From positions 1,054,001 to 1,118,000 of the forward strand of contig JAWLBB010000001.1 of NCBI GenBank assembly GCA_041395105.1: DNA of 64,000 nt, given 5' to 3'. Each line of letters starts with the position of its first letter. The stretch's first letter is position 1. Positions 43,242 to 50,841 of this stretch are shown here, one piece after another. This DNA comes from Opitutaceae bacterium. GTDB lineage: Bacteria; Verrucomicrobiota; Verrucomicrobiia; Opitutales; Opitutaceae. The position numbers and the translations under genes are program-made. Below the pieces are notes generated by a model. It was not told the origin of the DNA. It worked only from the letters and a program-made list of their open reading frames with translations, and did not search any database.

Positions 43242-45005
43242 ATGATCCAGCAGATGGTCCAGGCAAAGATCAACGGGGTGGGGGTGGCAGTGCCGGAGGG
43301 CGCTAGCATACTCGAAGCGGCCCGTCAGGCCGGTATCCGGATTCCCTCTCTGTGCAAGCACGACGACCTGCTGCCCTCGGCGGCCTGTGGCCTGTGCATC
43401 GTGAAGGTCGCCGGGGAATCCCGGATGCCTCGCGCCTGTGCGACGGCCCTGCGCGAGGGAATGGAGATCACCACGCATGACGGCGAGTTGACCCGGATCC
43501 GGCGCATGGTGCTGGAACTGATCCTCTCGAATCATCCCAACTCCTGTCTCACGTGCGGGCGCACCGGCAACTGCGAGTTGCAGACGCTGGCGGGTGAGTT
43601 TCGCGTGCGGGACGATCGCATGGAGAAGTATGTTCCGGAGATCAAGCCGGACCGCTCGAACGGCTCGATCACGATCGACTTCACCAAATGCATCAAGTGC
43701 GGGCGCTGCGTGCAGGTCTGTCAGGACATCCAGAACGTCTGGGCATTGTCCTTCCTGAAGCGTGGCATCCATACCCGCATGGCTCCGGCAGGCGACATCG
43801 CCCTCGCCGATTCGCCGTGCATCAAGTGCGGACAGTGCGCCGCTCATTGTCCGACCGGTGCAATCGTCGAGAACGACGAGACCGCGGACGTCTGGGAAGC
43901 CCTTCGCGATCCCGGCAAATTCTGCTCGGTCCAGATCGCCCCGAGCGTGCGGGTGGCCCTTGGCGAGGAGTTCGGCTATCCGCCGGGCACCAATCTCACC
44001 CGGCAGATCTACGCCGCCCTGCGGCGCATCGGCTTCGACGCGGTGTTCGACACCAACTTCTCCGCTGACCTGACCATCATGGAGGAGGCCAGCGAGTTCG
44101 CGCAACGCCTCCTCCATGGCAAGGGCGCGTTGCCCCTGATCACCTCCTGCTGTCCGGCCTGGACCGATTACATGGAGAAGTACCACCAGGATTTCATTGC
44201 CAACTTCTCGTCTGCCAAGAGCCCGCAACAAATGCTCGGGGTGCTGGCCAAGACCTATTACGCGGAAAAAACGGGCATCGATCCGGCCAGCCATTTCCAG
44301 GTCTCCATCATGCCTTGTACGGCCAAGAAGTACGAACTCGAGCGCACCGACGAGATGTTCGCCTCCGGTTTTCAGGACGTCGATGTCACCTTGACGACCC
44401 GCGAACTGGCCCGCCTCATCAAACAGTCCGGGCTGGTCTTCCGCGAGATGCCGGAGGAGGAGGCCGACTCGCTGCTCGGTGAATACACGGGGGCGGGTAC
44501 CCTCTTCGGCACCACCGGCGGGGTCATGGAAGCGGCCCTGCGCACCGGCTATTTCCTCGTGACCGGCGAGAACCTCCCGAAGGACGCCCTGGAGATCCTG
44601 CCCGTGCGTGGACTGGAGGGTGTCAAGGAGGCCGCGATCAACATCAAGGGAACCAAAGTCCGGGTCGCGGTGGCCCACGGGATGGCGAACGTCGACCGGG
44701 TTCTCAACAAGGTGCGCGCCGCCCGCGAGCGCGGCGAGGATCCGCCCTACCATTTTATCGAGGTCATGGCCTGCCCGGGCGGCTGCATCGGCGGCGGCGG
44801 CCAACCCTACGGGATCAGCAACGAGGTGCGTCGCATGCGCATGGCGGGGTTGTATCAGGATGATCACGACAGGGCGCTTCGCCTCTCCCATGAGAACCCC
44901 GCCATCCGGCAGGTCTACCGTGAGTTTCTCGGCGAGCCGCTGGGCGAAAAGTCCGAAAAGCTGCTTCACACCCGCTACAAGAGCCGCAAGGTCTACCGGC
45001 GGTAA
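43242..45005 (+). CDS. hydA: [FeFe] hydrogenase catalytic subunit, group A
   Basis: 587 residues. N-terminal ferredoxin relay: [2Fe-2S] (LCKHDDLLPSAACGLC), His-Cys [4Fe-4S] (HPNSCLTCGRTGNC), and two [4Fe-4S] (CIKCGRCVQVC, CIKCGQCAAHC). H-cluster domain: L1 TSCCPAW (C303/C304), L2 MPCTAKKYE (C359), L3 EVMACPGGCIGGGGQP (C511, C515). C-terminal small-subunit domain ends AIRQVYREFLGEPLGEKS with HTRY. All H-cluster ligands present, so an active enzyme is expected. ATG at 43242 has AAAGGA 8 bp upstream and lies 2 bp after the previous stop. No hydEFG maturase genes are in the window, so they must be elsewhere. Confidence 0.97.
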   Translation: MIQQMVQAKINGVGVAVPEGASILEAARQAGIRIPSLCKHDDLLPSAACGLCIVKVAGESRMPRACATALREGMEITTHDGELTRIRRMVLELILSNHPNSCLTCGRTGNCELQTLAGEFRVRDDRMEKYVPEIKPDRSNGSITIDFTKCIKCGRCVQVCQDIQNVWALSFLKRGIHTRMAPAGDIALADSPCIKCGQCAAHCPTGAIVENDETADVWEALRDPGKFCSVQIAPSVRVALGEEFGYPPGTNLTRQIYAALRRIGFDAVFDTNFSADLTIMEEASEFAQRLLHGKGALPLITSCCPAWTDYMEKYHQDFIANFSSAKSPQQMLGVLAKTYYAEKTGIDPASHFQVSIMPCTAKKYELERTDEMFASGFQDVDVTLTTRELARLIKQSGLVFREMPEEEADSLLGEYTGAGTLFGTTGGVMEAALRTGYFLVTGENLPKDALEILPVRGLEGVKEAAINIKGTKVRVAVAHGMANVDRVLNKVRAARERGEDPPYHFIEVMACPGGCIGGGGQPYGISNEVRRMRMAGLYQDDHDRALRLSHENPAIRQVYREFLGEPLGEKSEKLLHTRYKSRKVYRR

Positions 45006-45054
45006 GCCCGCCGGTGCCGCCTGACTGAACCCCAGCGGGTTGGGAGTCGCGGGG

Positions 45055-45291
45055 TGATGGAAGTCCGACGAGGTCCACCATCATCCTCGACATACCACCG
45101 TGCACTCGGACTGACGGTCGAATCCGGAACGGCCCCTTTGCCTGTCCATCGGGCTTGGGGGTCCGGCGGAGTTCAATTCAGGGTTCAGTTTGAGCGGTGG
45201 AGCGACTCTGATAGAAAGTGGGGACTTCCGGTGCGTTTGGGGAAGAGGCAAGCGGCGAACAGTGGATTGGCTGACCAAGCTGGTTTGGATT
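45055..45291. repeat. Direct repeat copy B: truncated, diverged ssrA 5' fragment
   Basis: 237 bp, collinear with 40234-40470. On the minus strand 45136-45055 corresponds to ssrA nt 1-82 (GGGGCC start, GGAUUCGACC retained), and 45137-45291 to its upstream region. The rest of ssrA, including tag frame and tRNA-like 3' half, is missing, so it is a pseudo-ssrA fragment. A and B lie 4821 bp apart and enclose the hydrogenase operon. Confidence 0.88.
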
Positions 45292-45306
45292 GCGAACGAA
45301 AACGGT

Positions 45307-45396
45307 GATTGTTGCGATCACGCAATTTGGGCAAGTATCACGGAAAAGTGTGATTGATCTTGCGGTGATAACAGTTTTGTGTGATTACGGTGGGTG
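45307..45396 (+). promoter_or_regulatory. Repeated TGTGAT/ATCAC half-sites before higBA, possible operator
   Basis: Within 90 bp before higB the words TGATTG, GATCACG, TATCACGG, TGTGATTG, GTGATAAC and TGTGATTA recur in both orientations. This fits a HigA-type antitoxin operator over the promoter. Binding is inferred from position and repetition only. Confidence 0.38.
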
Positions 45397-45678
45397 ATGA
45401 TTGAGGACTTTGCGGACAAGGAGGCGGAGCGCATCTTCAGTGGCCGTTTGTCGCGAAGACTCCCCTCAGACATCCAGCGTCGCGCACTGAACAAGCTTCG
45501 AGTCCTTCACGCCATCGTGCGAATTGATGAACTCCTCAATCCTCCCTCCAGTCATCTTGAGGCTCTTCGGGGCGATCGTGACGGGCAGTTCAGCATTCGA
45601 ATCAACGACCAATGGCGCATCTGCTTTCGCTGGGAAAGTGGAGGCGCACATGAAGTAGAAATCACTGATTACCACTAG
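45397..45678 (+). CDS. higB: HigB-type toxin (RelE superfamily mRNA interferase)
   Basis: 93 residues, short basic RelE/HigB fold: IEDFADKEAERIFSGRLSRR, RRALNKLRVLHAIVRIDELL, PPSSHLEALRGDRDGQFSIR and INDQWRICFRWESGGAHEVE. The SIRINDQWRICFRW strand is the family signature. Ribosome-dependent mRNA cleavage is the known activity. Toxin-first order followed 4 bp later by the antitoxin is characteristic of higBA. The ATG at 45397 is chosen over the GTG just before it. Confidence 0.88.
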   Translation: MIEDFADKEAERIFSGRLSRRLPSDIQRRALNKLRVLHAIVRIDELLNPPSSHLEALRGDRDGQFSIRINDQWRICFRWESGGAHEVEITDYH

Positions 45679-45682
45679 AACC

Positions 45683-45982
45683 ATGAGCGAAGATTTCATT
45701 CCACTCGACCCTCCTGGCACCATTTTGCTGGAAGAGTTTATTGAGCCCTCCGGGTCCACCCAGAAAGCCGTGGCCGAAGCCACCGGCATTGCCTATGTAC
45801 GGTTGAATGAACTCGTCAACGGCAAGCGACGCATGTCCGCCGAGTATGCCTTGCGCCTGGCGACTTACTTTCGTACCTCTCCGGAACTCTGGCTGCGGTT
45901 GCAGGTGGACTACGATCTGCGCCTGACGGAACGGGAGAAAGGCAGAAAGATCCGCCTGGAGGTGAAGCCGTGTGCCGCCTGA
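45683..45982 (+). CDS. higA: HigA-type antitoxin (XRE HTH)
   Basis: 99 residues: DPPGTILLEEFIEPSGSTQK, AVAEATGIAYVRLNELVNGK and RRMSAEYALRLATYFRTSPE with LWLRLQVDYDLR. This is the HigA/VapI HTH family, which neutralises HigB and represses its own promoter. Starts 4 bp after higB. The pair lies between the repeat-bracketed hydrogenase module and the first core tRNA, a common place for addiction modules on acquired DNA. Confidence 0.91.
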   Translation: MSEDFIPLDPPGTILLEEFIEPSGSTQKAVAEATGIAYVRLNELVNGKRRMSAEYALRLATYFRTSPELWLRLQVDYDLRLTEREKGRKIRLEVKPCAA

Positions 45983-46011
45983 GGCCGGGGCCGTTCAGAA
46001 ACCCCGGGGAT

Positions 46012-46086
46012 TGGCTGCCCGGGTAGGGATCGAACCTACGACAAAGTGGTTAACAGCCACCTGCTCTACCGCTGAGCTACCGGGCA
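46012..46086 (-). tRNA. tRNA-Asn (anticodon GTT)
   Basis: 75 nt on the minus strand with encoded CCA. Acceptor TGCCCGG pairs with CCGGGCA; D-arm GCTCAGCGGTAGAGC; anticodon loop CTGTTAA gives GUU (Asn); T-loop GGTTCGATCC. It converges with higA. Confidence 0.95.
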
Positions 46087-46177
46087 AAGAAAGGACGATT
46101 GAGAATAGGGCGGCTGCACCAATGTCAATCCCTTCGTCGAATATTGTGCCAGGATATGCGGACGATGGATGAGACGG

Positions 46178-46200
46178 CACGGACCGAGGTCCGGCCCTAC
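46178..46200 (-). repeat. REP-like palindromic repeat, copy 1
   Basis: CACGGACCGAGGTCC followed by GGCCCTAC. The same 23-bp element with GGACCAAGGTCC occurs at 58033-58055 (same orientation) and 54060-54082 (opposite). All copies are intergenic. Confidence 0.7.
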
Positions 46201-46303
46201 AGTGGGTTTTGTGAGGCGCGGCCGGCGGTCACGTCCCTCTGTCATTTGGGGGCGGAATCGAGGTTCCGGGTGGTGCTCCGGTGCAGATTTGGCAAACTTT
46301 TGA

Positions 46304-46331
46304 TTGATTTCCGCCCATTGGGACCTACGAT
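46304..46331 (+). promoter_or_regulatory. Possible sigma-70 promoter of rplY
   Basis: TTGATT (46304-46309), 16 bp spacing, TACGAT (46326-46331), 42 bp before the rplY start. Both boxes match four of six consensus positions. No other candidate is better placed in the 287-bp gap after tRNA-Asn. Confidence 0.35.
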
Positions 46332-46373
46332 CCGCTCTCTTTTTCTCCAAACAAGCACTTTCCCATCCTCTCG

Positions 46374-47033
46374 ATGAAGCAACAGAAACTGACAGTTCGG
46401 GCCCGCAAAGGTATTGGCCGGGGTCACTCCCGAAGGATTCGGGCCGGCGGTGAGGTTCCTGCCGTTATCTACGGCAAGCACAATGCCCCCCAAGCCCTTG
46501 CGGTCAATCAGAGGCTCCTGGCCAAGCTGCTCAAGGATATCGGCAGTTCTGCGGCCGTGCTCGAGATTGAGGAAGAGGGCGGCAAACCCCGTCTCTCGGT
46601 CATTTCCGAGGTTCAGCGCGACCCGATCACCGATCAGATTCTTCATCTTGATCTCCATGAGGTGGATGCGAGTGAGACGATGGATGTGAGTGTCACCGTT
46701 CATACCACCGGCACCGCGTTCGGGGTCAAGAATGAGGGTGGCGTCATCGAACTGGTTGCACACGATGTCCTGATCCGCTGCCTGCCGGCCAATTTGCCCG
46801 AATTCGTCGTGGTCGACGTCACGGACATGCATGTCGACGACACCATCCACATCAGCGATTTGAAGCCGATCGACGGCGTCGAGTTTCTCGATGATCCAAC
46901 CCAACCGGTCGTGTCGTGCGGCAAGGCGGTGGCCGAGGAGGTCGCGGTTCCGGTTGCGGCAGTGGCTGTTGAAGGTGCCGAACCTGCGGCGGCCGGGGCG
47001 GAACCGGCTGGAGCGGCTCCAGCCAAGGCCTGA
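46374..47033 (+). CDS. rplY: 50S ribosomal protein L25 (Ctc form)
   Basis: 219 residues: N-terminal L25 beta-barrel that binds 5S rRNA (VRARKGIGRGHSRRIRAGGE, VPAVIYGKHNAPQALAVNQR, QRDPITDQILHLDLHEVDAS) and C-terminal TL5/Ctc domain (TTGTAFGVKNEGGVIELVAH, LPEFVVVDVTDMHVDDTIHI). The last 40 residues are an Ala/Glu/Pro-rich low-complexity tail. Followed by pth in the usual bacterial order. Confidence 0.95.
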   Translation: MKQQKLTVRARKGIGRGHSRRIRAGGEVPAVIYGKHNAPQALAVNQRLLAKLLKDIGSSAAVLEIEEEGGKPRLSVISEVQRDPITDQILHLDLHEVDASETMDVSVTVHTTGTAFGVKNEGGVIELVAHDVLIRCLPANLPEFVVVDVTDMHVDDTIHISDLKPIDGVEFLDDPTQPVVSCGKAVAEEVAVPVAAVAVEGAEPAAAGAEPAGAAPAKA

Positions 47034-47161
47034 GCCGGCTGGAGGGTCGTTCGAGTCGTGGCCGGGTCGGCTGATCTCACTTCAGGCGGGTCCCCGGGCC
47101 GGCCTTTCCATCACCAATCGATTGCTTAACCGGGGTCTCCGACCCCAATTGTTCTTTGAGA

Positions 47162-47767
47162 ATGTCCCCTGGGCTTATTGCCGGTCTCGGCAATCCCGGA
47201 GCTGAATATGAAAAGTCCCGGCATAATGTCGGGTTCGTGGCCGTGGATGCCTACGCCGCCCGATACCGGGCAAAGTGGGAGCGTTCCGCCAGGTTCGACG
47301 CCATGATCTGCCGGATCCGGCATCCGAACGCCGGCACGATCATCGGGGTCAAGCCGTTGACTTTCATGAATGAGAGTGGGCGGGCCCTCGGAGCGGTCGG
47401 GCGGTACTACGGAGTGCCGACGGAACGCATCGCGGTGATTTACGATGAGTTGAATCTCGACCTGGGTCAGATCAAACTCTCGGTTACGGGCAGCGCGGGG
47501 GGACACAACGGGGTAGCCAGCCTACTCCGGCATCTGGGACCGGGGTTCACTCGTCTTCGAGTGGGCATCGGCCCGAAGCAGCCGGCCGAAATCGACATGA
47601 AGGATTTCGTCCTTGGCCGTTTTTCCGAGGAAGAAGCGCGACAGATTGAGTCGATCCTTCCTCAAATCCTCGATGGTCTGAACCTGCTCGTTGACAGGGG
47701 GGCGGCCGTCACCATGAATCACCTGAACCGCAGGACAAAACAGACCGATGAGTTCGAAAACAAATAA
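47162..47767 (+). CDS. pth: Peptidyl-tRNA hydrolase
   Basis: 201 residues. Recycles peptidyl-tRNA dropped from ribosomes. LIAGLGNPGAEYEKSRHNVG with the catalytic His in RHNVGF, GVKPLTFMNESGRALGAVGR, VIYDELNLDLGQIKLSVTGS, AGGHNGVASLLRHLG (second His) and FTRLRVGIGPK are all standard. ATG at 47162 preferred over TTG 6 bp upstream. The end overlaps rpsF by 20 bp. Confidence 0.95.
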   Translation: MSPGLIAGLGNPGAEYEKSRHNVGFVAVDAYAARYRAKWERSARFDAMICRIRHPNAGTIIGVKPLTFMNESGRALGAVGRYYGVPTERIAVIYDELNLDLGQIKLSVTGSAGGHNGVASLLRHLGPGFTRLRVGIGPKQPAEIDMKDFVLGRFSEEEARQIESILPQILDGLNLLVDRGAAVTMNHLNRRTKQTDEFENK

Positions 47768-48044
47768 CTACAGAGCCACTTTCATCCTCGATCTCCGCGA
47801 GACCGAAGACGCACCCGAGGCGATTATTGAGTCCCTCAAGGGCGAGATTGCAGCCGCCAACGGGGAAGTGGGTCAGGTCAACAACCTGGGCCAGCGGGAT
47901 TTCGTGCGGGTGACCGACGTGAAACGCCCGACCGGTCATTACGTGCAGATCGACTTCAAGGGACCGGCGAACTCGAATGCCGTTCTCCAGGAGCGATTCC
48001 GGCTCAACAAGGTCGCCTACCGCCTTTTGGTCCAGGAACTCTGA
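47748..48044 (+). CDS. rpsF: 30S ribosomal protein S6
   Basis: 98 residues with the S6 ferredoxin-like fold: NNYRATFILDLRETEDAPEA, IIESLKGEIAAANGEVGQVN and NLGQRDFVRVTDVKRPTGHY, ending RLNKVAYRLLVQEL. Part of the rpsF-ssb-rplI group; rpsR, often between ssb and rplI, is not here. Confidence 0.95.
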   Translation: MSSKTNNYRATFILDLRETEDAPEAIIESLKGEIAAANGEVGQVNNLGQRDFVRVTDVKRPTGHYVQIDFKGPANSNAVLQERFRLNKVAYRLLVQEL

Positions 48045-48141
48045 ACGGGTTTGACGGGCCGGTCGACACAGCCCCGCGAAACGGGATGAAGTCGCCTTTC
48101 CCGGTCAATCCGAGTCCTCTCCACCTTCAACCTCACTGCCA

Positions 48142-48603
48142 ATGGCCTATTTGAACAAAGTCTTTCTGATCGGAAATCTGACCCGGGATCCGGAGTTGAG
48201 AGTGACGCCGAAAGGAACCGCGGTCTGTTCATTGGGTCTCGCGGTGAATCGCTCGTATCGGGATGACTCCGGAGCGACGCACGAGGAGACGACCTACGTG
48301 GATCTTGAGGCCTGGGGCAAGCAGGGCGAATTGATTTCGAAGTACCTATCGAAGGGGAGCCCGGCAATGTTTGAGGGCCGCCTCCGGTTTGATTCGTGGG
48401 AGTCGAAGACCGGTGAGAAGCGCAGCAAGCTCCGGGTGGTGGTCGACAACGTTCAGTTCCTCGGGCGTGGTGGCGGCGATAGTGGTGGGGAAGGGGAGTC
48501 GCAGGGTTTCGAGCGGCACAGCCCTCCGGCCCGATCGGCTCCGACTCAGGCTCCGGTGCCTCCGCCCGCGGATGACGAGATGGACGACGATGTCCCGTTT
48601 TGA
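48142..48603 (+). CDS. ssb: Single-stranded DNA-binding protein
   Basis: 153 residues. OB-fold start LNKVFLIGNLTRDPELRVTP, KGTAVCSLGLAVNRSY, TYVDLEAWGKQGELISKYLS and LRFDSWESKTGEKRSKLRVV. A Gly/Ser/Pro linker leads to the acidic tip DDEMDDDVPF, the partner-binding tail of SSB. Tetramer binds ssDNA in replication and repair. Confidence 0.96.
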   Translation: MAYLNKVFLIGNLTRDPELRVTPKGTAVCSLGLAVNRSYRDDSGATHEETTYVDLEAWGKQGELISKYLSKGSPAMFEGRLRFDSWESKTGEKRSKLRVVVDNVQFLGRGGGDSGGEGESQGFERHSPPARSAPTQAPVPPPADDEMDDDVPF

Positions 48604-48729
48604 GCGGATTCAACGGGCGGAAGTGAACGAGGCAGGTTGGAGGCAGGAACAGGAAAGAAGGACGTGAATCGGGTGCCGGAAAGAGGTTCTCCCGAAAAAG
48701 GCAGGTGTAAAACCAGATAACAAATTCTT

Positions 48730-49224
48730 ATGGCAACTTCAGATATTCTCTTGGTTAAGCCCGTTGACGGGCTCGGCAACGAAGGCGACGAGGTCAAGGT
48801 CAAGGCCGGTTATGCGCGCAACTTTCTCCTTCCGCGCAAGTTTGCGGTTCCGGTGACGAAGTCGAACCGCAAGCAGGTCGAGGCCTTGAAGCGGGCTCGT
48901 GAACTGCGCGAACAGCGTGAACTCGAAGGAGCCCGGGCTCTGGCGGGCAGGCTCGAGGCCCTGCACATCGCGATCGCGGTGAAGACCGGCGAAGGCGGGC
49001 GCATGTTCGGCGCGGTCACCGCAGCGGACATTCTCGCAAAGGTGATCGAGGCCGGAATTGAAATCGAAAAGAAGAAGGTGCATCTTTATACCCCGATCAA
49101 GGAACTCGGCAAGCACACCACCACGGTGAAGCTTCACCCCGAGGTCTCGGTCGAGCTTTCCTTCGACGTGGTATCGGAAAACCCGATCGTCGAAGCTGCG
49201 ACGGAGTCCGATTCGGAAGACTGA
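48730..49224 (+). CDS. rplI: 50S ribosomal protein L9
   Basis: 164 residues: ILLVKPVDGLGNEGDEVKVK, AGYARNFLLPRKFAVPVTKS (the L9 N-domain), a long connecting helix (ALKRARELREQRELEGARAL) and C-domain (TGEGGRMFGAVTAADILAKV, KKKVHLYTPIKELGKHTTTV). Slightly longer than E. coli L9 through an acidic tail (ATESDSED). Confidence 0.95.
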   Translation: MATSDILLVKPVDGLGNEGDEVKVKAGYARNFLLPRKFAVPVTKSNRKQVEALKRARELREQRELEGARALAGRLEALHIAIAVKTGEGGRMFGAVTAADILAKVIEAGIEIEKKKVHLYTPIKELGKHTTTVKLHPEVSVELSFDVVSENPIVEAATESDSED

Positions 49225-49425
49225 GGGCGGGCTGCCCTGCACTCGGTTCATTGACGATCGGGAGACAACGCGAATGGATTTTCCAGGGCTGTCCTGTTTG
49301 ATCGCCCGGGGAGATCGGTGTGGATCGGACGAAATCGATCCGGGCCCGGGCCGCTGTCATGTTCAGGCTGCGGGACGGAATGGTTTCCCGGGCGGACGGG
49401 TTGCGATCGACTACCGGAAGCGACC

Positions 49426-50841
49426 ATGGTGAGAGCGGGTGAAAGCCGGACGGCCCGTGGCAATGGCGAACGGCGGCGCGAATCCCCTGCGCCCCTGCCG
49501 GTGGCCGGCCGTGTCCTGCCGCACAGTGATGAGGCGGAGGCCGGACTTCTGGCCTGTTGTCTGATTGACGGCGCCGATGTCGTCGCCAGGTGTCAGGAAC
49601 AGAAAATGACGGCCGAGGCGTTTCACAATCCCGCCCATCGTTTGATCTTCGAATCCATCTGGTCGGTTTATGAGAAGAAATCGACGGTCGACATCATTCT
49701 GGTCTGCGAGGATCTGAGCAGCCGTGGACATCTCGAGGAAATCGGTGGCCCGGCCTTTGTCTCGGAGGTTTCCAATCGGATCGAGACGACCGCGCATGCG
49801 GTTCATTTCATCGACATTGTCCGGGAAAAGTACCTGCTTCGGCGGTTGATCCGGACGGCCACCCAGACGGTGGAGAAGTGTTTCAACTTTGCCCATGAAG
49901 GTCTCGAGACCTTCATCGAGGAAATCGAACAGGAGATTTTCCGGATCAGTGAAGACCGCATCGCGGAATCGGCCCAACCGATCAGCGATTCGGTGGGGGA
50001 AGCGGTCAAGATCATCCACAAGCTGATCGAGCGGAAAGGGGAGTTGAGCGGCATCACTTCCGGCTTCACCGACCTGGACAAATTGACTTTCGGTTTTCAT
50101 CCCCAGGAAATGATTGTCCTGGCGGCCCGGCCCTCGATGGGCAAGACCAGCCTCGCCCTGAACATGGCGGAGGCGGCCGTCCTGCCGCGCCGGGAGCGGG
50201 ACAAACCGACCCCGACCCTGATTTTCAGCCTGGAAATGAGTGCGGAGCAACTGGCCATGCGTCTGCTCTGCAGCCGGGCCCGGGTCAGCGCCGTACGGAT
50301 GAGGGAATCCTTCCTCAATCGCGAGGAGATGGAGCGATTGGCGGCCTCGGCTCTTGAAATCAAGCAGGCTCCGCTCTGGATCGATGATTCGGGTCACCTG
50401 ACAATTGTGGAATTGCGGGCCAAGGCCCGGCGGCTCCATGCCCGTCAGAACCTCGGCCTGGTGATCATCGATTACCTCCAGCTGGTCTCGGGATTGGACA
50501 ACCGGGTGCAGCGCGAACAGCAGATCGCGGAGATATCTCGGGGACTTAAAGCCATGGCGAAGGAACTTGGCGTCCCGGTCATTGTCCTTAGCCAGCTCAA
50601 TCGTGAATCTGAAAAGGAAAAGCGCCAGCCGCGTCTCTCTGACCTCCGCGAATCCGGTTCGATCGAACAGGACGCCGACGTGGTTTTGCTGCTGGCTCGA
50701 CCCAGAGACGCGAAAGACGACTTTTCCGTGGCCACCGACCGAGCCGATTTAATTGTTGCCAAGCAGCGAAACGGGCCGGTAGGGGATATCCGACTAACCT
50801 TCCTTCGAGAGATCACCCGATTTGAAAACTTTACTGAGTAG
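49426..50841 (+). CDS. dnaB: Replicative DNA helicase
   Basis: 471 residues. N-terminal DnaB domain (DEAEAGLLACCLIDGADVVA), linker helix, RecA-type motor: ITSGFTDLDKLTFGFHPQEM, AARPSMGKTSLALNMAEAAV (Walker A), LIFSLEMSAEQLAMRLLCSR, LVIIDYLQLVSG (Walker B), QLNRESEKEKRQPRLSDLRE, SGSIEQDADVVLLLARP. Hexameric fork helicase. ATG 49426 with GGAAG 7 bp upstream; the frame opens at 49318 but that part has no DnaB homology. bamA starts inside its last codons. Confidence 0.95.
   Translation: MVRAGESRTARGNGERRRESPAPLPVAGRVLPHSDEAEAGLLACCLIDGADVVARCQEQKMTAEAFHNPAHRLIFESIWSVYEKKSTVDIILVCEDLSSRGHLEEIGGPAFVSEVSNRIETTAHAVHFIDIVREKYLLRRLIRTATQTVEKCFNFAHEGLETFIEEIEQEIFRISEDRIAESAQPISDSVGEAVKIIHKLIERKGELSGITSGFTDLDKLTFGFHPQEMIVLAARPSMGKTSLALNMAEAAVLPRRERDKPTPTLIFSLEMSAEQLAMRLLCSRARVSAVRMRESFLNREEMERLAASALEIKQAPLWIDDSGHLTIVELRAKARRLHARQNLGLVIIDYLQLVSGLDNRVQREQQIAEISRGLKAMAKELGVPVIVLSQLNRESEKEKRQPRLSDLRESGSIEQDADVVLLLARPRDAKDDFSVATDRADLIVAKQRNGPVGDIRLTFLREITRFENFTE

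Larger units (their letters stand above)
45006..45396. other. Intergenic region with ssrA-like repeat B and TA promoter
   Basis: 391 bp between hydA and higB. It holds repeat copy B (45055-45291) and a run of TGTGAT/ATCAC half-sites (45307-45396). A small hairpin AACCC-CAGC-GGGTT (45028-45041) could end the hydrogenase transcript. Confidence 0.6.

Noticed and set aside
42921..44969. 682-codon open frame on the minus strand
   Set aside because: Shadow of the hydrogenase genes in GC-rich DNA; translation is rich in His, Arg, Gly and Asp with no motif, and HydA is certain on the plus strand.
45055..45136. Possible separate piece of a two-piece (permuted) tmRNA
   Set aside because: The ssrA at 39957-40315 is complete and one-piece, with paired ends, tag frame and T-arm; the second copy carries only the 5' 82 nt and is diverged.
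48604..48729. Search for rpsR between ssb and rplI
   Set aside because: The 126-bp gap is too short and no S18-like frame is present; rpsR must be elsewhere.
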